A DNA stretch of 21,056 bases from Synergistaceae bacterium (GCA_031271065.1 JAISWP010000190.1:1-21056); one strand, 5' to 3'; counted from the first letter of the stretch, positions 1 through 7,455 are shown. Notes: generated by a model from the sequence alone, not told the origin. Translations and numbers: made by a program.

Positions 1-65
1 AGCGCTGTGCTCTTGCCGGCCCCGGACATCCCGGCGATTATTATACATTTCGGAGCTCCACTCAT
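1..65 (-). CDS. rapZ: RapZ/YvcJ-like P-loop nucleotide-binding protein, 5' fragment
   Basis: Only the first 21 codons are visible; the gene runs off the left edge. Translated from the ATG at 65 the peptide begins MSGAPKCIIIAGMSGAGKST, a short strand followed by the Walker A loop GMSGAGKS. That form of the P-loop is typical of the RapZ/YvcJ family (formerly UPF0042), whose E. coli member is an RNase E adaptor controlling GlmS and so the supply of amino-sugar precursors for the wall. The ATG lies one base after the TGA of the mogA-like gene (TGAGATG), so the two are probably co-transcribed and translationally coupled. Other small P-loop kinases cannot be excluded from so short a piece. The family call is from motif recognition only. 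Confidence 0.65.
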   Translation of the reverse strand, partial: MSGAPKCIIIAGMSGAGKSTA

Positions 66-66
66 C

Positions 67-870
67 TCAATGCCCCCCACATTCAGCGTCCCATCCGCTT
101 AAAATTTCGACCCCGTGCCGCAAGGCCGGAGATATCGCTTCGAAGCACTGCCGCACTGCCCGCTCGCTGCCGGGGAAAGCTATTATGAGCGTGCTTTTCC
201 TCGTCACCGCCAATCCCCGGGAGAGAAACCCTCGGGATGTGAAGGACATGGAGTGAGAACGCATAATCTCCCCGAAACCGGGCGCTGTCCTGTCCTGAAT
301 ATCCATCAGAGCCTCCGGGGTCACATCCCGCACGGAGAGTCCGGTGCCGCCCGCCGTCAAAATCAGTTCGAGTCCGGCCGAATCAGTCCAGTCAGCGAGC
401 GTTTCGGCTATGGTCCCTCTGTCGTCCGGCACAACGCCGGTCATGAGCACATCGGAGCCTATCGCCGTTACGAGGTCCGCCAAAGCGGGACCCGCCGTAT
501 CCACGCGTTCCCCTCGGGAACCCTTGTCGCTGACAGTCAGCACTCCCGCCCTTATGGGACGCCTCGGCTCCAGAGGAGAGGAGACTCCGATAAAACCGGG
601 GCAGATGACCGACACACCGGAATTTTCATCGCTCCGCAGCATCGTCTCCCCCGAATTGACCGCGAAAAAACCGTGCGGGAGGCTCATACCGGGGGGGAGC
701 ACTATGGCGCAGCCGGTCCCTCCGGCGGCACCCGCCCGCCGGAACGACAACCCGCACGGTTCCCCGTTCACGCAGGATACTCCCTCCGAATTTTTGTGCA
801 CATATATCAGTTTATGCCATTCGTCCGACGACACATTATGAAGTCCTAAAATTTTATTAAGCCGCATCAC
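67..870 (-). CDS. mogA: MogA/MoaB-family molybdopterin adenylyltransferase with N-terminal extension
   Basis: Residues about 106-260 of 267 are a MogA/MoaB domain, which adenylylates molybdopterin before molybdenum insertion. Visible landmarks are SDKGSRGERVDTAGP (114-128), PDDRGTI (148-154), the TAGGTG loop (172-177), RDVTPEA (181-187) and FPGSE (232-236). Typical MogA proteins have roughly 160-195 residues, so residues 1-105 are extra. I do not recognise that part; it contains several Gly, Pro and Cys residues (C33, C39, C54, C90) and no MOSC signature. The start is either the GTG at 870, overlapping the moaC stop as GTGA, or the ATG at 867. A GGGGAG ribosome binding site about 7-10 bases upstream suits both. 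MogA against MoaB cannot be decided by eye, but the moaA-moaC context supports a role in cofactor synthesis. Confidence 0.88.
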   Translation of the reverse strand: MMRLNKILGLHNVSSDEWHKLIYVHKNSEGVSCVNGEPCGLSFRRAGAAGGTGCAIVLPPGMSLPHGFFAVNSGETMLRSDENSGVSVICPGFIGVSSPLEPRRPIRAGVLTVSDKGSRGERVDTAGPALADLVTAIGSDVLMTGVVPDDRGTIAETLADWTDSAGLELILTAGGTGLSVRDVTPEALMDIQDRTAPGFGEIMRSHSMSFTSRGFLSRGLAVTRKSTLIIAFPGSERAVRQCFEAISPALRHGVEILSGWDAECGGH

Positions 871-1391
871 ATACGATCTCCCCGATCATGTTCCACGTCC
901 GTTCCGAGATCACTCTTCAAAACCCGCCAAACGCCGCTGCGCCCCCCGGACTTTTCGAGAAGCCGCACGCCGGTGATCACCATCCCTTTATCCAAGGCCT
1001 TGCACATATCGTAAAAAGCGAGTGCTGCAACTGACACCCCGGTAAGCGCCTCCATCTCCACTCCTGTGGCGTCATCCGCCGACGCTTCACATTCTATGCG
1101 CAGCGTGCGCTCGTGCTCCCGGAACTCGCAGACGACTCTGACACTGTCCAGGGATACGGAGTGACAAAGCGGGATGAGGTCGGATGTCTTTTTGGCTCCC
1201 ATTATCCCGCTCAATTCCGCGACTCTCATGGGGTCTCCTTTTGACACCCCTCGGTTTTTGAGCGCATCGCAGACCTTTTCAGGAAGTTTGACGAAACACT
1301 CGGCCGCCGCTTTCCGGCGGGTATGTTTTTTACCGCTCACATCAACCATGAGAGGCCTTCCGAAATCATCGAAGTGCGAATACCCTGCCAT
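867..1391 (-). CDS. moaC: Cyclic pyranopterin monophosphate synthase MoaC
   Basis: This 174-residue protein has the usual MoaC length and motifs. It acts with MoaA to turn GTP into cyclic pyranopterin monophosphate, the first step of molybdenum cofactor synthesis, in the cytoplasm. Recognisable blocks are the N-terminal SHFDDFGRPLMVDVS (5-19), the KKTSDLIPLCHSV block holding the active-site histidine, GVEMEALTGVSVAAL, and YDMCKALDKGMVI, which carries the conserved Asp and Lys. It starts at an ATG 10 bases after the moaA stop, with a TAGGAG site just upstream. Its last codon is ATG followed by TGA, and the next gene begins inside that TGA, so coupling to mogA is likely. No unusual residues were seen. 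Confidence 0.97.
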   Translation of the reverse strand: MAGYSHFDDFGRPLMVDVSGKKHTRRKAAAECFVKLPEKVCDALKNRGVSKGDPMRVAELSGIMGAKKTSDLIPLCHSVSLDSVRVVCEFREHERTLRIECEASADDATGVEMEALTGVSVAALAFYDMCKALDKGMVITGVRLLEKSGGRSGVWRVLKSDLGTDVEHDRGDRM

Positions 1392-1401
1392 TATTATACT
1401 C

Positions 1402-2376
1402 CTATCCCCCTATGACGGACATGTCTCCGGACCCGCCGTTCAAGTCCCTCCACCGTCCGGGTTTCAGATTTATTCCGGAGGTGACGGCGCTGACTACGGC
1501 CTCGCGGTCGCGCTCCCTTATCATGCCAATCAGAGATATCTCCTCTTTGTTAAAAAGGCACGCCCTCATCCTCCCCGACGCGGTTATCCTGAGCCGGTTG
1601 CAGGCGGAGCAGAAATGATTCGACACCGCTTCTATCACCCCGAATATCCTTCCGGTACGGACGTCCCGCCAATACCTTGCCGGACCGTGCGAAGGATCCG
1701 GCGCAGACAGCACAGGTTCCCAGTCCCCCAGGCGGGACGTTTTTTCCAGCATCTCCCGCGAGGGCATGAATTTGTCACGGCCCCACAGGTTTTCAGACAG
1801 AGGCATGAATTCTATCATTCTGGGAATAATCCCCCTCTCCCAGGCGAAATTCAGGAGAGCCGGCAGTTCGTCGTCGTTGAAGCCTCTCATTACGACAGTG
1901 TTAGTCTTGATACGCCCTATCTTGCATCCAAGGACAGCGGATATCCCGGACAGCACCGATGATATGTCCCCCCTCCTGGTAATTGAGGAAAATTTTACGG
2001 CGTCCAGCGTATCGAGACTGATATTGAGGCCAGACAGCCCGGCAAGCGCGATGGACGGCGCGGCCTCCTCCAATAAAGAGGCGTTCGTCGTAAGAGATAT
2101 CTCCAAGTCCGGAAATTCGCGCCTGAAACTCACCAGAAATTCCGGCATCCCTTTTCGCACCAGAGGTTCCCCTCCGGTGAAACGGATGTGCCTTATGCCC
2201 ATCGACACCAGCACCCCCGCGAGCCATATTATCTCCTCATAACGCAGTACACCGGAATGGGGCATGGACTCGACTCCGCTCTCGGGCATGCAGTACAGGC
2301 ATCGATAGTTGCATCTGTCCGTGACCGATATCCTCGCGTAATCTATATGTCTTCCCGCTGCGTCTTTTATTTTCAT
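1402..2376 (-). CDS. moaA: GTP 3',8-cyclase MoaA (radical SAM)
   Basis: MoaA is a two-cluster radical SAM enzyme that rearranges GTP to 3',8-cyclo-GTP; MoaC completes the product. The 324-residue protein shows the radical SAM cysteines C22, C26 and C29 (CNYRCLYC), the GGEP motif at 68-71, and the second cluster ligands C256, C259 and C273 (FCSACNRLR then CLF). It ends in the conserved Gly-Gly tail (IGG), which is needed for activity in the family, so it appears complete. The ATG at 2376 is chosen because MKIKDAAGRHIDYARIS aligns with family N-termini. The frame stays open for 118 more codons upstream, but those overlap the SPOR gene. No good ribosome binding site precedes this ATG, which lies only 34 bases after an intrinsic terminator. 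Confidence 0.96.
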   Translation of the reverse strand: MKIKDAAGRHIDYARISVTDRCNYRCLYCMPESGVESMPHSGVLRYEEIIWLAGVLVSMGIRHIRFTGGEPLVRKGMPEFLVSFRREFPDLEISLTTNASLLEEAAPSIALAGLSGLNISLDTLDAVKFSSITRRGDISSVLSGISAVLGCKIGRIKTNTVVMRGFNDDELPALLNFAWERGIIPRMIEFMPLSENLWGRDKFMPSREMLEKTSRLGDWEPVLSAPDPSHGPARYWRDVRTGRIFGVIEAVSNHFCSACNRLRITASGRMRACLFNKEEISLIGMIRERDREAVVSAVTSGINLKPGRWRDLNGGSGDMSVIGG

Positions 2377-2504
2377 AAGGGCGCGTTTCGGGCCCGGCTC
2401 CGGGGCGCACAAAAAACTGGCGCCCGCAGAAAAGACGCCAGCATTGGAACCATGACGACGCTCTTCGAAAAAAACATCGCGGCAGGAAACATTCAGCGCA
2501 CCTG
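2377..2504. other. Largest intergenic gap (128 bases), SPOR gene to moaA
   Basis: This is the longest stretch without a gene in the window. It holds the terminator at 2411-2441. Closer to moaA there is a smaller GC hairpin (CCCG, loop GAGC, CGGG) in a very GC-rich leader. I see no clear -10/-35 pair on the minus strand and no ribosome binding site before moaA. The known molybdenum cofactor riboswitch motif is not recognisable by eye. Confidence 0.5.
2411..2441 (-). terminator. Intrinsic terminator between the dcw operon and moaA
   Basis: On the minus strand the arm CTGGCGTC (2441-2434) pairs with GGCGCCAG (2424-2417): eight pairs including one G-U, with a 9-base loop. Six T residues (2416-2411) follow at once. 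This is a standard Rho-independent terminator shape. It sits about 64 bases after the stop of the SPOR gene and 34 bases before the moaA ATG. It could end the dcw transcript, or act as an attenuator controlling moaA. Confidence 0.72.
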
Positions 2505-3188
2505 TTACAGCATCTGCACTACAGCCACAGGATATCCTCTTTTCTCCAGCTCCGAGGCCAATTTGTCGGCTGACTCTCTGGTGTTTCCCGCTCCCACCCT
2601 GACGCGGTGGAACGTTTTGCCCGAGGAATCCACCTTGCTTATCGAAGCGGAATATCCCTGGCGTTTTATCTCGGACATGAGATTGGAAGCGCTGTCGGCG
2701 TTTACGAAAGCCCCTATCTGAACGCCCCATTTTGCGTTGGGGTTTGACGGTACCTGTGCGGGAGGAGCGGACGTCCTGGCCGGTCTGGTCGATACCTGCG
2801 TGTTCCGCGCGCCGCCTGCGGAGGCGGAAGTCTGCGCGGACCTCACCGGAGTTCCGGTCTGGGTGAGAGGACCCGCGAGGACTATGGATACATCCGTCGT
2901 CTCCAGCCTCTCCGGTTCCGCATTGGCGAACGGATTGTCCGTCACCGCCGGGGGAACAAGCTCGAAGTCGGGGACCTCAGCCGTTTTCTGCGTCTCCTGC
3001 TCTATGGGAGGAGTGATGCGGGCAGTCTCCCTGCCAACCCTCTCGGGAGGGGTCAGGAAGAACAGTTTTACGCCGATGAAAAGCAATCCGAGCGCTGCTA
3101 TCGCCGCTATTGGAAGTGCGAAATGACCAAATGTGAACCCTGAACTTCTTTCCTTGTAATTTCTGGCCCTTCTTGTTGTAGCCGCCAT
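2505..3188 (-). CDS. Membrane-anchored SPOR-domain protein, FtsN-like
   Basis: The 227-residue protein has a basic N-terminus (residues 1-15), one hydrophobic segment at about 24-46, a low-complexity linker rich in Pro, Thr, Ala and Glu (about 47-152), and a C-terminal SPOR domain (about 153-227) opening with KWGVQIGAFVNADSA. SPOR domains bind glycan strands stripped of peptides at the division site, and this layout is that of FtsN and DedD. A septal role is inferred from domain and position, not shown. Its ATG overlaps the TAA of the radical SAM gene by one base (TAATG), with a GGGGG-rich ribosome binding site upstream, so the pair is translationally coupled. It is the last gene before the terminator. 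I cannot say whether it is the functional FtsN or an accessory SPOR protein, so no symbol is given. Confidence 0.9.
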   Translation of the reverse strand: MAATTRRARNYKERSSGFTFGHFALPIAAIAALGLLFIGVKLFFLTPPERVGRETARITPPIEQETQKTAEVPDFELVPPAVTDNPFANAEPERLETTDVSIVLAGPLTQTGTPVRSAQTSASAGGARNTQVSTRPARTSAPPAQVPSNPNAKWGVQIGAFVNADSASNLMSEIKRQGYSASISKVDSSGKTFHRVRVGAGNTRESADKLASELEKRGYPVAVVQML

Positions 3189-4717
3189 TATGGCGCCCCC
3201 TTTCCTGCTGTGCCGGCCTGTCTCAGACCCAGCATGTCCAGTTCATGTCCCGTGCTGGACCTGTCCGTCATGCAGACCAGCTTTTTGTATGAAGCCCCTG
3301 TCAGCGTCTCTTCGGCTATAAACTCCGACACATGCGCCCCGGCCCACGAAACCGCGTATTCTATACACGCCTCTTTTATACTGGCCGGCTGAAGCCTCAC
3401 GCCGGAATATCCGCCGAACGACCTCGAAATGAGCGTATGCTTTCTTTTCAGATTTTTTTCTCCTGCAAATTCCTCCTTTGCCCACGACGTACCCGGTTTG
3501 GGTACAAACGGAGAAGCCGCGGCCGTTATCTGAAGTCCTGTCTCGCTGCGCGCTCTTACGCACAGTTCCGATATTTCCGCCAGCTGTTCGTCAGTTTCCT
3601 GCGGCAGACCGAACATGAAATACAGCTTAGCTTTCCTCGCTCCCATGTCCGACGCCATCTTCAGCACGTCTATCACCAAACTGTTCGGAAAACCCTTGCC
3701 GGTTTTTCTGCGAAGTTCCTCGCTCCCTGTCTCCGGCGCTATTGTCACGCTGTGTCTGCCTCCGCCGACAAGAGCTTTCATCATCTTCTCCGTTATGCTG
3801 TCCGCCCGGAGCGATGCGAAAGACACCCCCTTGCCGCAAGATGAAACGAAATCCAGCAGCTCCTCCAGATTTTTGTAGTCGCCGGCCTCCGGTGTCACAA
3901 AACCCACCCGCGAAAATTCCGACGCCTTCATTGCCTCCTCAAAGTCGCGCTTTACGCGGCAAAGGCTCCGGACCCTTACCGGTGCGAAACAGGACGGAAG
4001 GGTGCAGAACCCGCATCCCCTGACGCAGCCCCTCTGGAGTTCGAGAAGCAGCGCGTCCCCGAATACCGTCCGCGGGGTAGTCCATACTCCGCGTCCGTAG
4101 TCCGATGAGACGTCCCTTTTGGCCGGCAGGAGGGAATGCCTGCCGCTCCCGTGGATGGACGGAACATAGACCGCCCCGTGTTCGGCCAGGGCCGAAAGCG
4201 TCCCGGCCCGGTCCGATCCCCGCCTCAGTATCCTCACCAGATCCGCGGCCGTTCCGACCCCGTCTCCCAGGACTACGAAGTCACAGACTCCGGAAAGCGA
4301 GATCGGGTTGATGTAGGTGACAGCCCCGCCCGCCCCGATCAGCGGCGCCTGAGTGACGCTCCCGCTTTCCCTGCGCCTCCTCGACGGCTCTACACCGCCA
4401 TGTCTGAGCCACCCCGCGAAACCCAGGATATCCGATTCGTAGGATATGCTTCCCAGTATCAGCGGAAACCTCTCGAGCAGCGTGTCCCGTTCCACTGACC
4501 TGTAGGGGATCGGCGAGAGGAAAAACCTCTCCGAAGCCGCGCCGTTTTCCCTGAGCGCCCTGTATATGTAATGCAAGCCAAGGTTCGCCATTCCTACCGA
4601 ATAATCCGCCGGAAAGAAGATCGCGCAGGGCATATCCCCTCCCGCCGGCAATTTCACCGTCTGACGTTCCAGTTCCCTGTATTCGGACCAGCTGGCCCAG
4701 TCGACCGAGATCGCCAA
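3188..4717 (-). CDS. Radical SAM protein with N-terminal B12-binding-like region
   Basis: The 509-residue protein has the radical SAM cysteines C231, C235 and C238 (CVRGCGFC), then APETGSEELR, KLYFMFGLPQETDE and SPFVPKPGTSW. Those blocks resemble the Elp3/MiaB-type radical SAM core and the family of uncharacterised B12-binding-domain radical SAM proteins (TIGR03960-like). The N-terminal FFPADYSVGMANLGLHYIY also matches that family's start. The N-terminal third looks like a Rossmann-type cobalamin-binding fold, but no classic DxHxxG motif is seen, so cobalamin binding is uncertain. The start is a TTG at 4717 with GGGGAA six bases upstream; the next in-frame Met (residue 29) would cut into the first strand. 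The gene follows ftsZ by 44 bases and overlaps the SPOR gene by one. Its substrate is unknown. Confidence 0.88.
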   Translation of the reverse strand: MAISVDWASWSEYRELERQTVKLPAGGDMPCAIFFPADYSVGMANLGLHYIYRALRENGAASERFFLSPIPYRSVERDTLLERFPLILGSISYESDILGFAGWLRHGGVEPSRRRRESGSVTQAPLIGAGGAVTYINPISLSGVCDFVVLGDGVGTAADLVRILRRGSDRAGTLSALAEHGAVYVPSIHGSGRHSLLPAKRDVSSDYGRGVWTTPRTVFGDALLLELQRGCVRGCGFCTLPSCFAPVRVRSLCRVKRDFEEAMKASEFSRVGFVTPEAGDYKNLEELLDFVSSCGKGVSFASLRADSITEKMMKALVGGGRHSVTIAPETGSEELRRKTGKGFPNSLVIDVLKMASDMGARKAKLYFMFGLPQETDEQLAEISELCVRARSETGLQITAAASPFVPKPGTSWAKEEFAGEKNLKRKHTLISRSFGGYSGVRLQPASIKEACIEYAVSWAGAHVSEFIAEETLTGASYKKLVCMTDRSSTGHELDMLGLRQAGTAGKGAP

Positions 4718-4743
4718 CTATTTCCCCGTAAATCCAAAGACGC

Positions 4744-4757
4744 GCGCGGCGCCGCGC
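4744..4757. repeat. GC-only perfect palindrome between ftsZ and the radical SAM gene
   Basis: GCGCGGCGCCGCGC is a perfect 14-base inverted repeat made only of G and C, with no loop bases of its own. It starts five bases after the ftsZ stop and lies inside a run of alternating CG/GC bases (about 4741-4761). No T run follows on the minus strand, so it is not a standard intrinsic terminator. It could be a pausing or RNA-stability hairpin, or a DNA protein-binding site. Confidence 0.6.
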
Positions 4758-4761
4758 CGCG

Positions 4762-6045
4762 TCACTGTATTTTCCTCTTCCTGACGTACGCCGGTATATC
4801 CAGCTGATCCTGGGGCAATCCCTGATTCATAAACAGATTCTCATCATCGGACAGGGAAAGCCGGACCTCTGTCTCTCCCATCTCGGGACGCTGTTTCAGA
4901 GGAACGGGAGATGGAATTGCCGCCTGAGAGACGGTCTGGGAAGGGGCGGCGCTCTCCTTGCCGACAGCTGTGTCAGCCATAGCCACACGCGCAGGTTTAG
5001 TCAGGGGCCGGGCCGCCTGAGACTGCTCGGCGGCGCCCGGCGCATGAAGGGCCTGTGCCCGGTTATGACCGGCTATTGCCGTTTCGTCAAATTCCGTGGC
5101 TATGATCGTAATCCTGACCATATCCTCCATGTCGGGATCGAACACCTGACCCCAGATGAGGTTTACGTCCTTGTCAGAAGCGTTGTTGATTATCCTGGCA
5201 GCTTCTTCCACCTCGTGCAGGCCTATCTTCGCTCCGCCGGTTACGTTGAAAAGCACTCTTTTCGCGCCTATCATGGGGACTTCCATCAGCGGGCTGTTGA
5301 TAGCGTTGTGAGCCGCGGTGGCGACCCTGTTTTCGCCGTATCCCTCTCCTATGCCCATTATCGCCGAGCCTGCGCTGCTCATGATAGTACGGATGTCCAT
5401 AAAATCCACGTTCACGAGTCCGGGGCGGAGTATGAGATCCGTGACCCCCTGGACCGCTTGGTGCAGTACATTATCCGCCAGCTCAAAGGCCTTGCTCAGC
5501 GACGTCCTCTTGTCGGAAATCTCCAGCAGCCTGTCGTTCGGTATGACGATGAGAGCGTCGACCTGTTCTTTGAGCTTGGCTATCCCCTCCGCCGTGTGGG
5601 CAAGTCTCCGGCGTCCCTCGAAGGAAAACGGCCTGGTTACCACCGCGACCACGAGGGCCCCCGTCTCGCGGGCGATGCCGGCAATGACAGGAGACGCTCC
5701 GGTTCCGGTTCCCCCGCCCATTCCTGCCGCGAGAAAGATCATGTCCGCGCCGTCCAGGGCCGCCCTTATCTCGTCCCGGGACTCGATCGCCGCTTTTTCC
5801 CCGACGACCGGGTCAGCCCCCGCTCCGAGTCCCCTGGTCAGTTCCTTTCCCAGCATTATCTTGATAGGGGCGTCTATCAGCTCGAGATGAGCGTGATCGG
5901 TGTTCGCGGCTATGTAATCGACGCCTCCCACATGCCCGCGGATTATATGATTCAGAGCGTTGTTGCCGCCGCCTCCCACTCCCACTACCTTGATGACTTC
6001 GTGATTCGAGCGGCCCGGCGTGTCGAGCTGGAATATTTCAGGCAT
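4762..6045 (-). CDS. ftsZ: Cell division GTPase FtsZ
   Basis: FtsZ is the tubulin-like GTPase that forms the cytokinetic ring. The 427-residue protein contains VGVGGGGNNA (21-30), the tubulin signature GGGTGTG (110-116), and the T7 synergy loop NVDFMD (212-217), whose two aspartates (214, 217) drive GTP hydrolysis. The globular part ends near residue 325. A linker of roughly 90 residues rich in Ala, Pro, Gln and Ser follows, then the conserved tail DIPAYVRKRK (416-425) that binds FtsA and other partners. The basic residues at the very end resemble a CTV region. The ATG has the strongest ribosome binding site in this part of the operon (AGGAGG, 7-base spacing), fitting the high expression expected for FtsZ. 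ftsA lies 41 bases upstream. Confidence 0.99.
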   Translation of the reverse strand: MPEIFQLDTPGRSNHEVIKVVGVGGGGNNALNHIIRGHVGGVDYIAANTDHAHLELIDAPIKIMLGKELTRGLGAGADPVVGEKAAIESRDEIRAALDGADMIFLAAGMGGGTGTGASPVIAGIARETGALVVAVVTRPFSFEGRRRLAHTAEGIAKLKEQVDALIVIPNDRLLEISDKRTSLSKAFELADNVLHQAVQGVTDLILRPGLVNVDFMDIRTIMSSAGSAIMGIGEGYGENRVATAAHNAINSPLMEVPMIGAKRVLFNVTGGAKIGLHEVEEAARIINNASDKDVNLIWGQVFDPDMEDMVRITIIATEFDETAIAGHNRAQALHAPGAAEQSQAARPLTKPARVAMADTAVGKESAAPSQTVSQAAIPSPVPLKQRPEMGETEVRLSLSDDENLFMNQGLPQDQLDIPAYVRKRKIQ

Positions 6046-6052
6046 TCTTTTT

Positions 6053-6058
6053 CCTCCT
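6053..6058 (-). promoter_or_regulatory. Strong ribosome binding site of ftsZ
   Basis: AGGAGG lies 7 bases before the ftsZ ATG. It is a full match to the anti-Shine-Dalgarno sequence, while the neighbouring ftsA, ftsQ and radical SAM genes have TTG starts. A small hairpin (CTTGA, 6-base loop, TCAAG, at 6062-6077) sits just upstream of it. Confidence 0.8.
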
Positions 6059-6086
6059 AACCTTGAACGTCCTCAAGCCGTTCTTA

Positions 6087-7418
6087 TCAGAACAGTTCCT
6101 TGAACAGATTCATTATCGACTGCCAAAAGGATACATGACCGCTCTTCGGAGAGCCGGCGCCTTTCTCCCAGCCCTGTTCCGCCGAGGAAGACATAATTGG
6201 ATTCGCGTCGAAGGAATTCCCTATGAAGCGGTACGGATTCCTCTCCTGCTCCAGTACATAACGGATTATCCCGGCCGCGCAGGTGTACTCGGATCCGTTT
6301 CTTGCCGGAGGCATCCTGCCGGAGTCCAGCGGCAGCGACACCCGGACCGGCATGTTCATGACCCGGGCGAGATAGTGATCGAGCCCCGCACTCTTGGAAC
6401 CTCCTCCGGTTATGACGAGGCCGCCCGGAAGCATCGAGGCGCCCGACGCCGCTATCTCGGCCTTTATCAGCATCGAGAATAACTCCTCTATCCTGCACTG
6501 AACGATATCCGTGAGTTCGGACATGGAGTACGAATAATTGCGCCCCATATGTTCGAAATTGAAATCCTCCGGCCCTCCGTTCTGCGGGTCCCAAAAGAGG
6601 TTCACTTCTTTTTTTATCTCCTCGGCCCTGTTTATAGGTATTTTGAGCAGAGTGGCGACGTCGTTAGTCACGTGGTCGCCTCCCACCGATATGACCGCCA
6701 GGTGTTTGGGCCTGCCTTCCACGAATACCGCCACTCCGCAGGTTCCGCCTCCTATATCCACCACGGCGGTCCCCGCCAGGCTCTCATCGTGAGTGAGAGC
6801 GCCAAGGGCCGAAGCCAGAGGTTTTATGACGAGGCCGCTCACCTCGAGACCAGCTTTCTCGACGCAGTTGCGCACATTCTGGACCATAGCTACTGGAACT
6901 ATCACCGATTCAAGCTCTATATCAAGCCTGGTGGCGTTCATCCCAAGAGGGTCGTCGATGCCGCTGTTTCCGTCGAGCGAATACTCCACCGGTATCGTAT
7001 GAAGTATCATCTTCCCGCTGGGCACCGATATGTTGGCCTGAGCGGACTCTATCACCCGCTCGATATCGAACTGCATCACAGTCCGCGGCGCCCTGCCCAA
7101 GGCGATCATCCCCTTGGTCTTAAGGCTCTGAACGTCTCCTCCGCTGAAAGCGACAGTGGCTTCAGTCAGATTCAGCCCCACCATGTTTTCCGCGTCGTCA
7201 ATTGCGTGCCTCAGGGATTTGACGGTCTGGTCGATATTGACTATCAGGCCTTTTCTTATGCCATTTGACGGCGCCTGTCCAATGCCTATTATCTGGGCTT
7301 CCCCGCTCGGTCCCTCTCTTTCCGCCACCACCACGCTTATTTTGCTGGTACCAAGATCTAACCCCACCAATATCTCCGGGTCCCTGTAACCGGACGAGCT
7401 TGAAGATTTTCTAAACAA
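6087..7418 (-). CDS. ftsA: Cell division protein FtsA
   Basis: FtsA is the actin-like ATPase that tethers FtsZ filaments to the membrane. In the 443-residue protein the phosphate-1 loop is DLGTSK (21-26), phosphate-2 is VVDIGGGT (219-226) and the adenosine motif is VITGGGS (335-341). The SHS2/1C domain lies between, about residues 95-175. The C-terminus FWQSIMNLFKELF (431-443) is an amphipathic helix, the usual membrane-targeting sequence. No ATG lies in frame before residue 80, and the chosen start is a TTG at 7418 with GGGAGG eight bases upstream. The 47-base gap from ftsQ may hold a promoter. The ORF is intact and of normal length. Confidence 0.97.
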   Translation of the reverse strand: MFRKSSSSSGYRDPEILVGLDLGTSKISVVVAEREGPSGEAQIIGIGQAPSNGIRKGLIVNIDQTVKSLRHAIDDAENMVGLNLTEATVAFSGGDVQSLKTKGMIALGRAPRTVMQFDIERVIESAQANISVPSGKMILHTIPVEYSLDGNSGIDDPLGMNATRLDIELESVIVPVAMVQNVRNCVEKAGLEVSGLVIKPLASALGALTHDESLAGTAVVDIGGGTCGVAVFVEGRPKHLAVISVGGDHVTNDVATLLKIPINRAEEIKKEVNLFWDPQNGGPEDFNFEHMGRNYSYSMSELTDIVQCRIEELFSMLIKAEIAASGASMLPGGLVITGGGSKSAGLDHYLARVMNMPVRVSLPLDSGRMPPARNGSEYTCAAGIIRYVLEQERNPYRFIGNSFDANPIMSSSAEQGWEKGAGSPKSGHVSFWQSIMNLFKELF

Positions 7419-7455
7419 TGCGGGGCCCTCCCATCGCTGAAAAATAAATATGTTC

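Noticed and set aside
67..870. MOSC domain as the N-terminal part of the mogA-like protein
   Set aside because: MOSC-MogA fusions exist, but the expected MOSC signature blocks are not visible in residues 1-105.
2377..2504. Molybdenum cofactor riboswitch before moaA
   Set aside because: The position would be right, but I cannot recognise the conserved core by eye; only a terminator is supported. A covariance model search would decide.
2377..2730. 118-codon upstream extension of the moaA frame
   Set aside because: It overlaps the SPOR-domain gene, has no family similarity and crosses the terminator; MoaA alignment begins at the ATG at 2376.
5044..6060. Long plus-strand open frame (338 codons) opposite ftsZ
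   Set aside because: Shadow of ftsZ codon use in a GC-rich gene; the translation is rich in Arg, His and Tyr with no recognisable domain and no sensible ribosome binding site.
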